A stretch of 21,355 bases of DNA, from the NCBI GenBank assembly GCA_001970855.1, contig LSSN01001920.1, positions 1-21,355 of the forward strand, in the 5' to 3' direction. Below, piece after piece: positions 1 through 10,980 of this stretch. The notes under the pieces were generated by a model. The model saw only the letters and a list, made by a program, of their open reading frames with translations. It was not told where the DNA came from and searched no databases. The first letter of the stretch is position 1. Each line of letters opens with the position of its first letter. Origin of the DNA: Smittium culicis (taxonomy: Eukaryota > Kickxellomycota > Harpellomycetes > Harpellales > Legeriomycetaceae). The translations under genes and the position numbers were made by a program.

Positions 1-3000
1 CATTTTGTATAAATATTCAATCAATAAATAGAAAAAAAAGTTGCCAATATTGTAATAGTTAATTGAAAAATAAAATAAAACTGTTATTTAGAAAAACATT
101 AAATTTATGAAACGAGTAATGAAATCTGAATAATTATAACACACATATGATTAAAAAAAGATACATCTAATATCCATTTAAAAGTAAATAATTAATTTTG
201 CACTTTGATACTTTTCAAAATTTTGATTATTATGCAAATTGAAATACAAATAAAAAAAATTTAGACAAATATTCGAAAATACAATTTACAAATAAAAAAA
301 ACATGTATTTTTTTAAATTTAACGGTAAAGTAAGTATGTAAACGAATCCAGTAAAAAAAAAAAATCAATTTTTTTATGAGTTGATAAATTTATATATTTT
401 TTGATTATTTTAAAGTCTGATATTTATAATGAATAAATTATACCATATCTCATGATTTTTTACTCTATTATGATAACCACCATAATACAGCTCATTTTTT
501 TCTGAATTTATTAAAGTTTAAAGATTGAAATTCAACTATTCTAGATATCTTTATATAGATTGCTCGCTCTTATTTTTTTTTAAAAATCTATATTTTAAAT
601 TATTTTTAATATAAAAATAAAATTTGGTCTCCCAATTTATTAAATTAGATTAACAGATATAAATCTTTAGTGTTATAAACAGCTAGTTTGCTTATCAATT
701 CTGAATATTCACACAAGCAACCTTTATGATATAAATTTTATCATTAAATATGAAAGTTAATTTTAACTATTTGAATAAAAATAAAGCTTAATTTATATGA
801 ATTAAAAAATTATATATATCTGTTTTTTAAATCAATTTTTTATTTCTTTATCCGTTTTATTATTTTATATCTAGAATCAAATTTAATGATTGGATGTAGT
901 GTTTAACAAATTTTATAATGTATTAGATATCATAAATTTCTTTTCTAGAATTAAATAATCACGTATTAAATCGCTCAGGAAATAAAAGTGGATATTTATC
1001 AGATTTTTTTAATAATTAAATATTTTTAATCTTTATTAGATAGATAAATTATAAATTTAGTTTATTTTAAAACATATTAATTCAATATCCTTTATATCTA
1101 GTACAATTTATAATAATAGAAATTCTCATTATTATAAAATAAGAAAATTTTTATTTTAAACCAAATTAAATTTACCATTTTTTCATATTCCACATCCAAC
1201 TGAATTGTAGAAATCCAATATTTTAATTTATATAAAGTCAAAAAAAAAAAACGATTATAAGTCGCATATGTTAAATTTTATATTAAAAAGATGATTGAAG
1301 TAATTTAATGACTATAATTTCTAACTATATTTTTTGACGCTTTATAATTTATATACTTGTAATTATTTCATAATGTGATGTTAACTCAGTTGATATAATA
1401 TAGATTTTTTCATAAAATACCTATTAAACCTTTGGTTTATATTTTTTAGCTAGTTTTATTTTCATTATAATTAAATTTTTTAACTCTTAATTATAAAAAA
1501 AGAGTAAAATATCACTAATATTTTTTATAACACGTTCAATTGATAAGAAATAATTTGATTTAAACTATTTACGGTGTGTTTTATCTGAGTTTTTTCTGTT
1601 TCCATTTATTTAACTTTTATCTCTTGGATTTTTTAATATGCAAGTTTAATAAAATTCCAGATGATACTTTTTTTTAGTTTAATCTATTTTAAACACTTAC
1701 CTCGAAAAGAAAGATTTATTAGTATTTAAAATATTAGCGATATATATGTTTTCATATAGTAGTTTTTCGGTCAAAGGATCTTTTTATGTTAAAAGATGAA
1801 AGTTTCTTTATATATCTAAGTTTTTACCTATACTTGGTGCACATAATTTTACGTAATTAAACACTCCTTTATTATGTTCATTTATAAATATAATTAGGTG
1901 TTATTATCAATGTATTGTTTTAATTTGATTATCGTCTATTTTCTTTAAAATTATCTAAAGATCGATAATTCTCTTGTATTTACGCAAAAAATATTTGAAG
2001 CTACTTTAACGATATGGATTTTTATTTTTTATTCGCTAATTTTATAAATTTTTATATTTATTTAAACTATAAAATTGTGTTATTTTATTATCCCAGGATC
2101 ATTTCAAGATGATTTAGGTAAATAATTTTATGATAATTATAATATAAATTGCGTTACAAAATTAACAGTTATTACAGATATAATAATAATATCAAGATAT
2201 TTTATAATTAATTATATCGAATAAAGTCACATTTATCTTATAGTACTATCCCCTACCATATTCACCTTTAAAAATCTTTATTTTATCATATCTAGTTATA
2301 TTATTAAAACAAATTTGATTTTTAATTATTCCATATTTTTCATTATAATTTAACTAGTAGAGAGTTGATTTGTATTCAGTCATAAAAACTAGAATTGATA
2401 ATGATCCAACGAGATTTGATTTCGTTCATTTAAAATGTTTTTTTTTTTTTGATTTCTTTGTTTGAATATATAGCAATTAAGAAATATATATCAATAAAAT
2501 ATATATGTAATTAAAATTAATTTTGAAGAAAAAAAATGATGACATCAGGCGATTATTTAATTTTAATGGGCGCGATCAAATATCCTTAATATTCAATGTA
2601 ATAAGAAAAAAAAAAGAAATTCTATACTTGTTTCAAGATTTTTTTCATGTGATTATCATAATTAAGATTAAAACCTTTATCTCAAAAAAATCAATTTTTT
2701 TTACACACAAATTCTGTAAATATTATCAATCAAATAACGATAGTTTACTAGAATTTTGATATTTATATTAAATTTGACGGCATAAAATTAAAAATAATAA
2801 GCTAAAAGAAATATCAATTCCATTTTCATTTTTTAATTGAAATTTAAATTGAAATAATAATGCTACACTAAGTGTCATCTATGGTCATTTCTAGGTTTCC
2901 TTTTTCATATATATGAAAAAAATTGATCATTAGACGCCCTGAAATTGAATTAAGATTAATTTAATTCCAGCTAAATCATGTGTATTCATGTATAAAAAAT

Positions 3001-3190
3001 TAATTCCAAAAAGTAATATCTATCATGATATGATTTTACAAGTTATTTTGATTATAATGCTGTTATGAAATGAATTTTATCTAAAGATAAAAAAAATTTC
3101 AATATTTGGTGCTTTTTCTGGATTTATTTTCAATGATTTATCTTCTTGAGATTTATTATTATTAGATCAGCCATTTAATTTTATAGAATA
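1..3190. other. A/T-rich gene-free stretch
   Basis: I see no gene here. The sequence is dominated by A/T runs in all six frames, with very frequent stops and few G or C. The longest open stretch (2523-2759, plus strand) begins at TTG and encodes mostly K, I, F and N, as expected from chance in such DNA. A patch near 2555-2585 is slightly richer in G/C but has no recognisable product. No RNA gene, long repeat or origin-like feature stands out. Confidence 0.6.
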
Positions 3191-3199
3191 ACGACATAA

Positions 3200-3840
3200 T
3201 TATCTTTTTATAAAAATTATTATTTTTTCTAAACCATTTTTAAAAAGATCATTTATCATACCATCGTATATAACGAATTTTTTTATAACAAAGTTAGCAC
3301 TATAATAAAATAAAACATATTTTGAAAGTAATCTATTAAGTAAATTTAGCATATATTGATATAGATAAATTATATATATACCAAAGATTTTTATAAATTT
3401 TTTCCCATTCAACTTATTTAAATTCTTTAAAAATGTATAAAACCAAGTATAATAGATTTTATTGATATATTAAATCATTTTTAATGTATAGAATAAATCC
3501 AAAAAATATCTTTTTTTGTGCCCCTAATAAAGAATTTTTCTGTATTTTCCGGTAATATTTCTATTCATTACATTAATTTCATGTCCAAATTATCAAGTTT
3601 ATCAATTAATGTTTTAATTTAATTCCAGGATGATATCCCTGTCACTATATTTGGTAATTTATTATTCTGACATTATAGAAATGTGTCAATATTGGTTTTT
3701 AAATTGGAAAATCATTTATTAAAACCTTTTTTTTTTGAGGATTTGTGCATTTATGAATTTTTGAAATTTTAATTGATTTTCTTGCGATTTTTCTTACAAA
3801 AAAATTTATACATTCTTTTATTTAAAACGAAAATTCGTGA
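3200..3840 (-). pseudogene. possible decayed coding remnant, unidentified
   Basis: On the minus strand, one frame from 3840 to 3484 reads as coding-like sequence with seven internal stops in about 119 codons. It includes pieces such as LPNIVTGISSWN and ILPENTEKFFIRGTKKDIFW, with more W, G, P and C than the surrounding A/T desert would give. A second frame (3412-3200) is open for 70 codons and contains YDGMINDLFKNGLEKI, which loosely recalls the PGxDG-x-NE-x-LK block of LINE reverse transcriptases. No full domain can be assembled. It could be a second, older transposon fragment or chance. The call rests only on residue composition and frame continuity. Confidence 0.2.
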
Positions 3841-4690
3841 TCTTTTTATATATAATACATGTAAAAAATTATATCAAAATTATAATTTTCCTTTAAAATT
3901 CTCAAATTTTTTATAAAAGACACTTTTTTCTCACTATTATTTTATAGAAGCAAATGTTTATTTAATTACATGTATTTTGAAATATTTGATTGATAAAATG
4001 TTTTTTTGAGTAGTTTTGATTTTTAAGCACAATAAAAATAGTATACGTTATTTTATACTCTTTTCATCGAAATTTTTTTCCTTTTAGTCTCGAATTAGAA
4101 AAAATTAATATTAACTCATTTGTATAAATAAAATTAGGTAATAATTTAAATTATAATATTGAGAAGTTTTGGCGATAATAAATAACTAAATCACTTTATC
4201 AAAATTTTTAATAATATTTTTTTATTGGATAATTAAAAATTTATCAAATTTGTTAAAATATTTAATCTTAATTTATGACTAATCTAGATTAATTATGACT
4301 TGTATTATTTCAGAAATTTATTTGATTCTGATTATATTTTGCACTCAATTTTTTTTATAAATTTTGTGAATACTATTATACTATAATATAAAACTATATT
4401 AGGATTATAAGAAGAAATTTGGCAAAGTTCCTAAAATTTTTTTGTCAGGCTTATAAATTATATTCACGCAAATCATAAATCATTCTAATGAATTAATTTA
4501 ATTCAGATAAATTAATACTTTTTGATAAAAAATGCTAAATTCAATCATGAATAAAAATTAAAATTAAAATTAAAAAAAAAAGTCCAAAAAATAAAATTTT
4601 TGATACAAACTCAATATTATTAATACATCTATCATGATACGCACCAATTAAAACTGCGTTTAATTAAAAAAATTTAATTTAATTTAATTT
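3841..4690. other. A/T-rich spacer with short tandem repeats
   Basis: No gene is visible. Near its right end are two short tandem arrays: AAAATT three times at 4554-4571 followed by A10, and AATTT four times at 4671-4690. The second lies just beyond the coding-like end of the minus-strand LINE and is a candidate for its 3' tail. Confidence 0.5.
4671..4690. repeat. (AATTT)4 tandem repeat, candidate LINE 3' tail
   Basis: There are four perfect copies of AATTT, which read AAATT on the minus strand. Many LINEs end in poly(A) or a short A-rich tandem repeat. The array lies about 260 bases past the last LINE coding-like sequence, on the side where the 3' end is expected. In DNA this A/T-rich such a repeat can arise by chance, so its role as a tail is inference. 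Confidence 0.4.
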
Positions 4691-6243
4691 ATTTTTTATA
4701 AAATAATATGAAAATCAAATTCATAAAATAAGTAAAATTAAGGTAAAATTATTTCGAAGAAAATAAATTAAAATTCTATGAGGTTTAGAAACATCAGCTA
4801 TCGCTAATCACCAATTTCCAACCAGGATCTATTTAGATACATTTTTTTCTTATAACTAGCAATAATTCTCAAATTTTTTTAACATAAGACCAATAAAAAT
4901 TTTATGCTGTAAATAGCACTTCAATCTGTTGAATATACCTTTTCTAGCTACATTTAAACCTGATAGGGCGTTTTCAACCCTTGCTCGGTTGATAATACAC
5001 ATTTTCGTTTCTTACAGTTTGTCTAATTTTCGAAAATTTTTTTCGATTGGATGTAAAAAATTATAGATATCTTTGTTTACTAATCTATCAGCTAACTCAG
5101 TATCGAAAGAGTATAAAATAATGAATCTGTATATTTTCTCATGAACATTCAACTCTTTTACATTCAAAATAAATGTTTAAGAAGTCAAATTTCCCTTCTT
5201 TTCAGTAATTGAATTCCATTGATTGTTTTGTGATGAATTTGGTACAAACCCTTAGTTTTTCTCTTGTATTAAATCTATTATGGAAAAAAAGTCATATGTA
5301 GACGGTTATTTTGAATCTATGTTTTTTTTATGGATTTTTGATTATTTGTAAATCAGGTGATGATTTTTTCACCTTTATGTTGATTCCAATTTAAGTTCAA
5401 TAGCCGATTCTATCCTATATCGAGTCACATATTTTTCTCTATATATTTTTATGAGTACTTAATACTTGGATCGTAATACATTCAGAATATATCTTTAGGA
5501 ACTTTTAAAGTTGTTTATAATTTTTCATTGAACAATTTAGTCTTTTTTTGATGGGTTATTTGAGTTTTAATTTGTTAATAGTTTATTTTTATTGTTTAAA
5601 TGAATTCTGCACGGTTAGATAATTTTATATCCCTTTTTACGAAAAAAAAAATTACATCAATTGGATACTCAATTTTTTTTTTCCCATTTATATTTAATTT
5701 TATTATTTAGAAGGCCATTGAACCATTTGATAAACATAAATTTTGATTTTATGTCAATTTTGTACAGCACAAGCCCACCATTCCTTTATTCTAATTCTAT
5801 TATATCTATTTTTTTTAGCTTTTTTTATTTTATAATATGATGTAAATCGATAATTAGTTTAGTTTCTGAAACTTATTTTTTATCTAACAAGATCATTGTG
5901 ATATGAGCTATAATTTTGATAATAAAAAAGTATTATAAATGAGAAATTTAGCTTTAAAAGATGATTTTATTTTGATTATTGCATAAATTCTATTGGAAAT
6001 TTTGTTAACTAAATCATTTGATTTTATTTTATTAACACCGCCATTTATTCAAATATAATCCCAAGGTGTATAACTGGCGTGTCTTTTTTTATTGTATTTT
6101 TACCTGTAAAAATTTATAATTATTGACATATTTCGACAGATTTTCTCAAAATTGTCAATTTTTTCGTTTTTTTCTAGCTAATGGACATTAAAGGTATTGG
6201 AAATTATTTTATCATAATTTTTATTTCTGGCCCATATTGATTT

Positions 6244-6255
6244 TTTATCAGCATA
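6244..6255 (-). other. altered reverse transcriptase catalytic motif (YADK)
   Basis: Minus-strand codons TAT GCT GAT AAA read Tyr-Ala-Asp-Lys. Active LINE reverse transcriptases have [FYA]ADD, where both aspartates bind catalytic metal. Flanking residues (V before, K-S after) fit the family. The lysine would abolish catalysis, in line with the decay of the whole element. Confidence 0.6.
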
Positions 6256-7790
6256 AACTGAATATTTGAAATTTATTGTATCCAATGATACAACTTTTAC
6301 TGTGTTTCTGATAAGAAATAGAACCGTTTCTAAAATTATATCATATAAAATTTGGAGCAAGGGGACCCTTTGTCTCTGTTCCTTTCCAATTGTTTTAGGT
6401 TCTGGTTATTTTAAAGTTATTATAAACCGAGGTACTGTATATATATATATTTATAGATCTTATCAATATTAGACGAATCATAAATCCAGATATACATTTA
6501 AATAGATCGAATCAGCCCTATCTATCTTACACATTTCCTTGATCCAAAAAAAAGGAGGTAACTGATAGTTTTTTTCGTTTCACATTTGCTGTTTTCTATT
6601 TGAAAGCTTGTTACATGGATTTTATCAAAGTTAATTCTACATTATATAACCCCCAATTCACGAGGTTTAATATTTTTATCTATAACCTTTTAAATCCTGT
6701 TAGTAAATTTTTTGGTTCAGATATTTTCGTCTTTAATAAAAAGAGTAATGTGCCATTAATTTTTTTATTGATATATGTCGCCATTTTTCAGTATAAAATT
6801 ACTGAAAATCCATCACTGAATTGATTCATTTACCCCATTTTTTTTGGGCTACTAAAATTTTTTTCTAAGCCATACGCTATTTTTTCTTTAAATATTTTAA
6901 TTAATTCAAAAATATAGGCCATCGGGTCTTGGAAATAAATTATTTGACAAACTAATTAAAAAATCCAAAATATCTCTTTTTGAAATTTTTTTTCAAAAGA
7001 TAAATTTTCCAGAATTTTTAATTTTTTTTTTCTAATACATGAGAGTAGTTTTGATTCGCATTCTGTATATGCCACGCATTTTTTGAAAAGTTTCGAGTGA
7101 AATGATTTGAATTATATAGATGTTTCTCAATTATCAGTAATTTTTTATCCCCTTTTCTTAGTAGTTCAACTAATTAATTATTTTATCTATCATTTTCTTT
7201 CTTTCTACCTAATGATTTATTTATTGATTAATCTATCATCCTTTTATTTTTATATGCTAATGATTTTTCCTACGTTTTTATCAATTGCTGTCTAATATTT
7301 TTTTACTATAAGTCAATCTTATTATTCTTTTTCTAAGTGGATTTTTTCTACCTTTTAAAATAATTTTCCCCTAAATTGGTTTTTTGACACCTAAAAATTT
7401 TTGCAGAGACTTAATTTTATTTTCTAACGCCTCATTAACTCTAAGATTTTTGGTTTATTTAAAAGGATTGTGTTGATTTTCCAGTTATTTGATAATTTTT
7501 TTTCCCGTTGATTTTGATACATATTTACAAGTATTTATGGTATAGAAATTCTGTTACATGGATTTATTTAATAGTTTTATTGCTTATAAACCTATTTCCA
7601 ACCTAAAGATCATCAATTATTTATTTTTATTTTCAATAATGACCTGGCGAAGTATATAAATTTCCTTCTGTTATTAATTTCATTAATATGGTACACATTT
7701 TTTGTTATTTTATTAGAACAAATGTATTTTCATAATCCGTTTTATCGGTTAACTTTGTAAGAATAAGACTTGATATTCACTTTCAACAAT

Positions 7791-7802
7791 ATTTAGATCC
7801 CC
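7791..7802 (-). other. LINE endonuclease GDLN motif
   Basis: Minus-strand codons GGG GAT CTA AAT read Gly-Asp-Leu-Asn, followed by IVESEYQ. The G-D-x-N block is a metal and phosphate-binding part of the exonuclease-endonuclease-phosphatase fold. It lies upstream of the reverse transcriptase blocks, as expected for a LINE. Confidence 0.55.
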
Positions 7803-8159
7803 AATAGACATTTACTCTTCATTTAACATTTAAAATTTTATGTGTAATTCTTCTTTCTTAATCATTATTCTGTAGATAAAAATCTACCAATTTTATAATT
7901 ATATCATAGGTAGTTTTTTGTTTAATAAATTTTATTCGACCTTCAAAGTATATCCAACTGTCTATTATCAAACATTTATAATTATATAATATTTTTGTTG
8001 TGTATTTGGATAAAATTTTTTGTCTTTGTTTTTAATTTTCTTTTCTTTTAAGCATATTATATATGTATTTAGAGTTTTTTGAATTAATCAAAGAGGCTTA
8101 ATTTTTATTTTAATAGGCTATAACTATAAATAAACGACAGTTATTTCAGGCGAGTTTAT

Positions 8160-9640
8160 TCTCCAATTTTTTTCATACTATATTAATCATCCATAAGGAT
8201 ACTATCTATTATTAAAGTGTTAGTGATAGGTGTATTGATTCGCTTTTCAATAAATTTATTATCAATATCATTTTTTATATCAATAGCAGCTTTTTTTATT
8301 TAGATTTTGATTCTTTTAGATCTTCGATATGATTACTAACAGCTTAACTATCTATTGATCCGTATTTTTGATAATTAGAAGATATCGGGGTAGTTTAATT
8401 TTTAATTATCTCTCTGTCAGATTTATTTTTACCTATTTCTTTATTTATTTATAAGATTGTTTTTAAAGCTTCAGTTTTGGCATTATTCTCTACCAAAGTT
8501 ATAATTTTATTGATTATTTTCTGAAATTACCAACTTTAAATTACTCCTACTGTGTATGTTCCTAGAACCTTTAATTTTGCTATGATTATTTTGAGGTAAG
8601 TTCCAGAAAATTTTTTCTAAGAGTATACTTGCGCTTAGATTTATTCTGTGAGTCGATTTCTTTTATTTTAAACAATTTTCTGTATAACTGCTAGAGGTTT
8701 TAATCTCATCGAATCCAATCCAGACAATTTAAACCTCACCAGCTTCTGATGTCCTCCTCCCCCCAGATTCTCTACTTGTGTTTTTATGGGATTTTTTTCC
8801 CGTATATTTTTCTTCAATAAAAATCTTTTCACAATATTTTTTTGATTTTAATATGAAATCTTTTTAGTTTATTTGAGTTTTTTAGTTTGATCTCTGAGAT
8901 ATTTTATTCCAGTGATCGGGTTTTTTGCAATAGAGCAAAATCTGTTTCCATCTTTCCATGGAATTACTATTTTAGTATAATTAATATCTATGATTTTTGA
9001 TATTTCGTTGCTTTTCTTGATTTTTAGTATCAATTTAATACTACTAGAAGGACATAAGTTAAATTTAGCGTGTTTTAGAACTGTAATATAAAAAAAATTC
9101 ACGATTTTTTTCGAGATATTCATATTTGGCTTGGGCTGCTTGTCACATACTCATCCATTATTCGATAGAATACTTAGGAATTTGTATTCGCCACTATATT
9201 CCGCCGTTTCTAGTATTTTAATAATTATCTGATTCCATATCAGATATATATTTTTGGCTTTTTAATTTTCATTATTATCCACGAATTTAAAAAATATAAC
9301 CTTACCTTAAATATCTACTTCAAAACAAGATTGTATTTCGCCTAGTTGCTCAATTATACTTTCAACTAACAATTATACCTATATTTGATCGTGAAATTTA
9401 TAACCTTTTTTGAAAGGAGATCCTCCAATATTTTAAAAAAAGTTTTTTCAGCTTTGCTTATGACATCAGCTCTATTAGTTAAGCGGTTTTAAATTTGACA
9501 TCATTGAATATCGGATTTTTCCTTATTCATAACCCCACATTTTTTATGATAATTAAGATTTTTTGGTACTACATTTGCCCATCTTTGGGGTAGAGAGGTG
9601 CTGCTGTTATCTACAATAGTAGTCTTAAAGATTTATAATT
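8160..9640 (-). pseudogene. LINE ORF1-like region, broken
   Basis: Three coding-like blocks lie in different minus-strand frames. The first (about 9630-9375) contains SLPQRWANVVPKN, resembling the tryptophan-containing W-A-x-V-V segment common in ORF1 proteins of fungal LINEs, then RADVISKAEKTFFKILEDLL. The second (9363-8869) is the best preserved: three stops in about 165 codons, with 9150-8869 entirely open. The third (about 8878-8520) carries an RRTSEAGE linker and IVWIGFDEIKTSSSY, similar in style to the V-x-x-G-[IV] segment of ORF1 proteins. A last block reaches about 8160. ORF1 products normally bind the element RNA. No CCHC zinc knuckle was seen. Assignment to ORF1 rests mainly on position upstream of the endonuclease. 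Confidence 0.5.
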
Positions 9641-9700
9641 CCTAAATTTCCTATAAAATTAGATTCGTCTCGTGTTTTTTTTTAATTAGTGTAAATACTT

Positions 9701-10980
9701 TTTAACTAGTTTGTTTAGAATCAATTCTTCTAAGTAAAGAGTGAATATATTTATTTCTATAACCAATTTTGCAACAAGGATTCCTTCCACTTTATTTTTT
9801 TATTCAATAGAATCTATAATGTGCTATAAGTAAAATTAAACCAAAAAGAGTTGAAAATATTATTTATACTGCTATAAGTGTTATATTATTAAATTATGAT
9901 TTTTCAAAAAATTCATGTTTTAATATTTTAATAACGAATTTTGAACTTCAGATTTTATTTGAAAAAAAATAAGTTTATAGTTTTTAAAGTTGTTAAAGCT
10001 TAAATTTTTTTTATAACTTTATAAAGGTAATTTTTTTAATCGTTGGTTTTTATTAAGTTTTATATTTAAAAACTTTTTTTTAAATATTAAAATTTATAGT
10101 TATCTATTTAAAGTTTAAAGTTTGAATTTTTTTTTTTTAATTATTTGATATTTAAAAACGATAATCCATAGTAATAATTAATTTTTATTAGACGCTTTGA
10201 ATATAAAATTTCTAATATTTTGTATTAACTAATTTTATTTTTTTTAATTACTCGCTTTTATATTAAGATTTAGTGTAATTATATTTAGTATTTTAGTAAC
10301 TCATTTTTTTGTTCTTTTACTATAAATTTTCCTTGATTATAGATATATTTGATCATACAGAACAGATTTATGTTCAGGTTTTAATTAAATTTTTATATTA
10401 ATTTTTTTTTATATTTTGTTTAGATGGGTTTTAATTTTTGTATGTATATTTAAATTTATGTCATGAAATTTACGTTATCTGCTCATGTTGTGGTTTGAAG
10501 ATATCTTGTCAGATCACTATTTATTTTTTAGTTTTTAAATAATTTAAAAATAAAGTGCAAACTTGAAGAAAACTAAAAATTTCCAGTTTGAATAAAAATT
10601 TAATATATTTTTTCCAATATTAAAACAATTCAAATCATACAGATTTAAATAGATAATATAAAAAATGTTATGTATAAAAAATAGTGTTTTTCATTTTTAT
10701 TTAATTATATGTGGAGTTTAAAATTGATGTAAAAGTCAATAAATAAAGACTTTAAATTTTTAGAACAGCAAACATATGTGCTATGCAAATAAATTTCGAT
10801 TTAACAATGATTAATGGTATATTTGAAACGATTTAATTTTGAAAAAAATATTTCATGATATTAAAAGTTTGGTAAATATATTTGGTATTTTAAAGATGTA
10901 AAAAAAATTAAAATTAAAATAAAATAAACAATAAAAAAGAACTGGAAAGTTGAAAAATGGTCACATAAATGTCTTGTGAT
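9701..10980. other. A/T-rich spacer between LINE and RAD23 3' end
   Basis: No gene is seen. It is made of T-rich and A-rich runs, with an AAAATT/AAAAT array at about 10904-10925. The RAD23 3' untranslated region must occupy the right end of this stretch on the minus strand. I saw no clear canonical AATAAA there in the sense orientation, so the cleavage site is unplaced. Confidence 0.5.

Larger units (their letters stand above)
4950..8100 (-). pseudogene. LINE ORF2 remnant: endonuclease-reverse transcriptase
   Basis: An intact ORF2 nicks target DNA and copies the element RNA there. Endonuclease: IIDSWIYFEGRIKF near 7960-7920, then SIGDLNIVESEYQ around GDLN at 7791-7802, matching the GD[FL]N block of APE-type LINE nucleases. 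Reverse transcriptase: NNLFPRPDGL (6915-6944) corresponds to the PGPDG block; INFDKIHVT lies near 6620; KGPLAP (6353-6370) corresponds to QGCPLSP; YSVYADKKS (about 6235-6262) is the catalytic YADD block with the second aspartate replaced. Thumb: FKAKFLIYNTFLLSK near 5960 and RNGGLVLYKIDIKSK near 5770. One frame then runs from about 5880 to 4950 with roughly 13 stops in 290 codons, including RYRIESAIELKLES and NRARVENALSGLNVARK. Frame changes occur near 6355 and 5920. It cannot encode an active enzyme. Confidence 0.7.
4691..9700 (-). mobile_element. decayed LINE (non-LTR) retrotransposon
   Basis: About 5 kb with a strong T-over-A bias on the plus strand, so the sense minus strand is A-rich as LINEs often are. 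In minus-strand order I can read an ORF1-like region, an endonuclease piece with GDLN, reverse transcriptase blocks (PRPDGL, KGPLAP, YADK) and a GGL-containing thumb region. This is the ORF1-EN-RT order of two-ORF LINEs. There is no RNase H or integrase signature, and no long terminal repeats were noticed. Many stops and several frame changes show that it is dead. Boundaries are approximate: the 5' end (high coordinate) is set by where coding-like sequence fades near 9640-9700, and the 3' end by the AATTT repeat near 4690. I did not identify target-site duplications. Confidence 0.7.

Noticed and set aside
2523..2759. 78-codon plus-strand open frame
   Set aside because: Starts at TTG, low-complexity K/I/F/N content, no domain; expected by chance in A/T-rich DNA.
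5340..5720. Interpretation of the minus strand as a Ty3/gypsy polyprotein (VKRDIKLSNRAEF resembles the segment after a retroviral-type protease)
   Set aside because: That reading is in the less consistent frame; the PRPDGL, GDLN and GGL blocks in order point to a LINE, and no integrase, RNase H or LTR was seen.
6266..7295. Plus-strand open frames at 6266-6472, 6600-6824 and 7107-7295
   Set aside because: They lie opposite the LINE reverse transcriptase region, whose minus-strand reading has recognisable motifs; the plus-strand products are F/I/Y-rich shadows.
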